NCBI RefSeq assembly: GCF_050433565.1
Contig: NZ_JBNPWZ010000001.1
Location: forward strand, 434,001 to 498,000
Reading direction: 5' to 3'
DNA from: Ornithinibacillus bavariensis
Lineage (GTDB): Bacteria > Bacillota > Bacilli > Bacillales > Amphibacillaceae
Length of the DNA: 64,000 nucleotides
Shown: in pieces, positions 61,609 through 64,000 of the stretch
Position numbering within the stretch: the stretch's first letter is position 1
How the letters are laid out: every line of letters starts with the position of its first letter
Program-made: the position numbers and the translations under genes
Notes under the pieces: model-generated
Databases searched by the model: none
What the model saw: only the letters and a program-made list of their open reading frames with translations
Told to the model about the DNA's origin: nothing

Positions 61609-61811
61609 ATGCCCTTTTAAGCTACTGCTTTTGCTCATCCAAAGTCTTAATAAAACTGGTCATAGACTGTGGCTATCTATACTTTAAATTAGGATGAAGA
61701 GTAGAGGAAAAAGAGTTAGCACAAGCTATTAGGGAAATAAATGTATAAAAAATAATGGATACATATGATAAAGTAAGTATATAGAGTTAGAAACGAACTA
61801 GGAGAGATAAC

Positions 61812-62573
61812 ATGGAACCTGTAACTCGCTTCCAAAAAGACTATCATATCGATTTAAGGGATGTTGATTTTAAAAAGGAATTAAAGTTAAGTACACTATT
61901 TGGTTTCTTTCAGGATGTAGCGAATCTTGCTTCTGATAATCTTGGGGTAGGGTTTGAGGCACTTGATAAAAATTATGGAGTGGCATTTGTCCTAATGCGA
62001 ATTAGGGTAGAGGTGATTCGGATTCCTATATTAGATGAAGAGATAGAAATAGTAACCTGGCCACTCGAGCCTGGAAAGCTTGAATTCGAACGTGATTTTA
62101 TTGTTAAAGACAAAGATGGTAATATTATTGTTCGGGCAACGTCAGTTTGGGTACTAATGGATTTGAGAAAACGTAGATTAAAGCGAAGTGATTCGATTGA
62201 TCTCGTCTATCCGGAAATAATAACTGAGAGAGCAATCGAAGGTTCTTTAGATAAACTAAGAGCTGGAGAAAACCTAGAAACTACCTATCATAAGACAATT
62301 GGATATAGTGATATAGACTTTAATGGTCATTTAAATAACTCAAGGTATGTAGATTATATCATGGATTGCTTTTCTATTGAACAGCACCGTAACTATCGAA
62401 TACATACAATAGAGGTAAACTATTTAAATGAGGCATTACCAGGTGATACGATAATCCTTAATAAGGACTTATCCAATCTTAATGATAATACTGTAATTGT
62501 CGAAGGGATTCGAAGCGAAAATGAAAAAATGGTCTTTCGCTCACAGGTGAAAATAATAAAAAAACAGGGATGA
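61812..62573 (+). CDS. Acyl-ACP thioesterase
   Basis: A 253-residue double-hotdog thioesterase (Pfam PF01643). Residues 1-140 and 155-250 are the two hotdog halves; the active-site segment IGYSDIDFNGHLNNSRYVDYIMD (about 168-190) contains the catalytic Asp, Asn and His positions. It releases fatty acids from acyl carrier protein in the cytoplasm. RBS AGGAGAG precedes ATG 61812. Its stop codon lies within the terminator stem. Confidence 0.85.
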   Translation: MEPVTRFQKDYHIDLRDVDFKKELKLSTLFGFFQDVANLASDNLGVGFEALDKNYGVAFVLMRIRVEVIRIPILDEEIEIVTWPLEPGKLEFERDFIVKDKDGNIIVRATSVWVLMDLRKRRLKRSDSIDLVYPEIITERAIEGSLDKLRAGENLETTYHKTIGYSDIDFNGHLNNSRYVDYIMDCFSIEQHRNYRIHTIEVNYLNEALPGDTIILNKDLSNLNDNTVIVEGIRSENEKMVFRSQVKIIKKQG

Positions 62574-62603
62574 GAAGAGCTATTACTCATCCCTGTTTTT
62601 TTA
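62561..62603 (+). terminator. Intrinsic terminator overlapping the thioesterase stop
   Basis: AAAACAGGGATGAG pairs with CTCATCCCTGTTTT across a loop of about 12 nt, with further T residues after. It includes the last codons of the gene. Confidence 0.88.
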
Positions 62604-62978
62604 TTAGCAACACGTGGGTAGTTGTCTATAGATAGGTTTATTTCTCCTTACACTAAAGATCTAGCAGGAACCTAGCTCAATTAATAAGTGAGTGATAAAT
62701 ACAATTATGTATTTAGATGATATCTTTTTCCGCTAAGTTCCCGGATTCTCCTATATATTCTGAGGGTCCCTTTGCCATTCGAGATCGACATTGAAAAACC
62801 TTCTTAAGGAGAAGAGCTTATACCAGCACTTGTTTTGAAAATATATTTCAAGATATTTATTAATTTTGGAAATGGAATTTATAGTAATTTTCTATGTAAA
62901 ACCAAAATAGAACTGTTTAATCCACATGTAATGAGGGATTACTTCTAACTAACTGAAATTTTATTTCAAAAAAACAGA

Positions 62979-63007
62979 TTGACTATCGGAATATAATTTA
63001 ATATACT
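62979..63007 (+). promoter_or_regulatory. Sigma-A promoter of the second sugar-binding protein gene
   Basis: TTGACT (62979-62984), a 17-bp spacer and TATACT (63002-63007). The start is expected near 63014, and a cre-like site follows at once. Between 62604 and 62978 I see no other feature. Confidence 0.7.
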
Positions 63008-63018
63008 TAGGTTGTGAT

Positions 63019-63033
63019 TTGAAAGGGTTTACA
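63019..63033 (+). promoter_or_regulatory. cre-like site (CcpA) downstream of the promoter
   Basis: TTGAAAGGGTTTACA matches the cre consensus WTGNAANCGNWNNCW except for G in place of the central C. The position relative to the promoter is almost identical to that of the cre at 3292-3306. Confidence 0.5.
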
Positions 63034-63140
63034 AATTAAGGTGCTTTTAAGCTACTAGATTACTAGAATTCGGATAGATAGAAAAAAATGGGTTCTGTAA
63101 TCCAAAAACAAACTAGGTGAAAGCAGAAAGGGGAAAAACA

Positions 63141-64000
63141 ATGAAAAAGAAATTAGGTTTCTTAGCCTTATTACTTGTTATTACGATGCTTGTTGTTTCA
63201 GCATGTGGAAGCAAGGATGAAGGTAAATCAAAGGATTCTAAGAATGCTTCAGGAGATGAACAAATCGAATTAGAATTCTGGACAATGCAGTTACAGCCAA
63301 CGTTCACAGATTATATTAACGGTATTATTAAGGACTTTGAGGGAGAAAATCCAAATATTAAAATTAAATGGTTGGATGTTCCGGCAGCAGATTTAAGTAA
63401 GAAAATTCTATCTGCAGTTACAACGAACACAGCTCCAGATGTTGTAAACCTAAACCCAACATTTGCATCTCAGCTAGCTGAACTTGATGCACTAGTTAAT
63501 ATGGATGAAGCAGTATCTGATGAAGACAAGGCTTTATATGTAAAAGGTGCTTGGGAAGCAAACAATATCAATGGTACAACCTTTGCGATTCCTTGGTATC
63601 TATCAACTTCTGTAACATTAAATAATAAAGCAATATTCGAAGAAGCAGGATTAGACCCAGAAAAACCAGCAACTACTTATGAGGAAGCTGCTGAGTATGC
63701 AAAAATCATTAAAGAAAAAACTGGTAAGTATGGATATTTCCCATCAATGGATCTATCTTTAGTACTTCAACATATGGTAATGATGGGTGCAGATTTAACA
63801 AATGAAGATGGAACAAAAGCTGCATTTAATTCACCTGAAGGTCTATATGCATTTGAATATTTCACAAAACTATATCAAGATGGTTTAATTCCTAGAGAAG
63901 CTTTAACTGGAGACCAACGTTCTACAATTGATATGTATCAAGCAGGTCAAGTAGCGTTCTTTGACGGTTCTCAATTTATTGTACAAGTTAAAGAAAATGC
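63141..64000 (+). CDS. Sugar-binding lipoprotein of a CUT1 ABC transporter (partial, runs off the window)
   Basis: The first 286 codons of a family 1 solute-binding protein; the frame is still open at 64000. A signal peptide ends in the lipobox VVSAC with Cys22 lipidated. The mature part has the family features IELEFWTMQ, LSKKILSAVTTNTAPDVVNLN and AIPWYLSTSVTLNNKAIFEEAGLD. RBS AAAGGGG precedes ATG 63141. Permease genes presumably follow outside the window. The cre-like site suggests glucose repression. The ligand is unknown. Confidence 0.88.
   Translation, partial: MKKKLGFLALLLVITMLVVSACGSKDEGKSKDSKNASGDEQIELEFWTMQLQPTFTDYINGIIKDFEGENPNIKIKWLDVPAADLSKKILSAVTTNTAPDVVNLNPTFASQLAELDALVNMDEAVSDEDKALYVKGAWEANNINGTTFAIPWYLSTSVTLNNKAIFEEAGLDPEKPATTYEEAAEYAKIIKEKTGKYGYFPSMDLSLVLQHMVMMGADLTNEDGTKAAFNSPEGLYAFEYFTKLYQDGLIPREALTGDQRSTIDMYQAGQVAFFDGSQFIVQVKEN

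Overview
The window looks like chromosome from a low-GC, spore-forming Gram-positive bacterium of the Bacillaceae (Oceanobacillus/Ornithinibacillus-like). The basis is the AT-rich sequence, strong purine-rich ribosome binding sites with frequent TTG/GTG starts, sigma-A promoters, CcpA-type cre sites, and a set of Bacillus families (YtaF, YwrABC, LplABC-type transporter, YyaL, YhgE, CvfB/YitL, HPr-regulated GlpK). No tRNA, rRNA, CRISPR array, integrase or transposase was seen. Positions 51187-51284 are an unresolved run of N inside a tandem repeat. Layout: (1) 155-11829 is a sugar-acid/amino-sugar locus: a cytoplasmic GH20 hexosaminidase, a beta-propeller lactonase, a CUT1 importer (lipoprotein, two permeases, DUF624 protein), an EF_0837-type amidohydrolase, a SelA/DgaE-like PLP enzyme, a PfkB-type 2-keto-3-deoxygluconate kinase and a GntR/UTRA regulator. 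Read together these suggest import of an N-acetylhexosamine glycan, possibly oxidised at C1, and degradation through hexosaminate to KDG and KDPG. (2) 12226-14775 holds two small secreted proteins of unknown role and a MATE exporter. (3) 15603-19107 is glpF-glpK followed by a dhaK without dhaL or dhaM. (4) 19223-31583 is mixed housekeeping: a zinc-ribbon membrane-anchored trypsin-like protease with a Trp/Tyr-rich C-terminal repeat, a ywrC-ywrB-ywrA chromate-transport locus with what looks like the decayed remains of ywrD, a HAD phosphatase broken by one stop codon, a PepF-type peptidase, a glutamate/dicarboxylate symporter and cvfB behind a promoter-driven, hairpin-rich leader of about 360 nt. 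(5) 32034-41976 is a 4-hydroxyphenylacetate (homoprotocatechuate meta-cleavage) operon, hpaI-E-B-D-C, then phenylalanine dehydrogenase and an orphan 2-oxoacid dehydrogenase E2, then hpaG1-G2-F, flanked by a GntR/FCD and an AraC regulator. The extra two genes could feed phenylalanine or tyrosine carbon into the ring-cleavage route. (6) 43137-64000 is further core genome: MFS transporter, alpha/beta hydrolase, YtaF, topoisomerase III, two GNATs, a 7Fe ferredoxin, PdxH, YyaL, YhgE with its TetR regulator and matching operators, a Sel1-repeat protein, a POT peptide transporter, an acyl-ACP thioesterase and the start of a second sugar-binding lipoprotein. Two intergenic minisatellites (52-bp and 51-bp periods) lie at 49067-49443 and 50836-51410.
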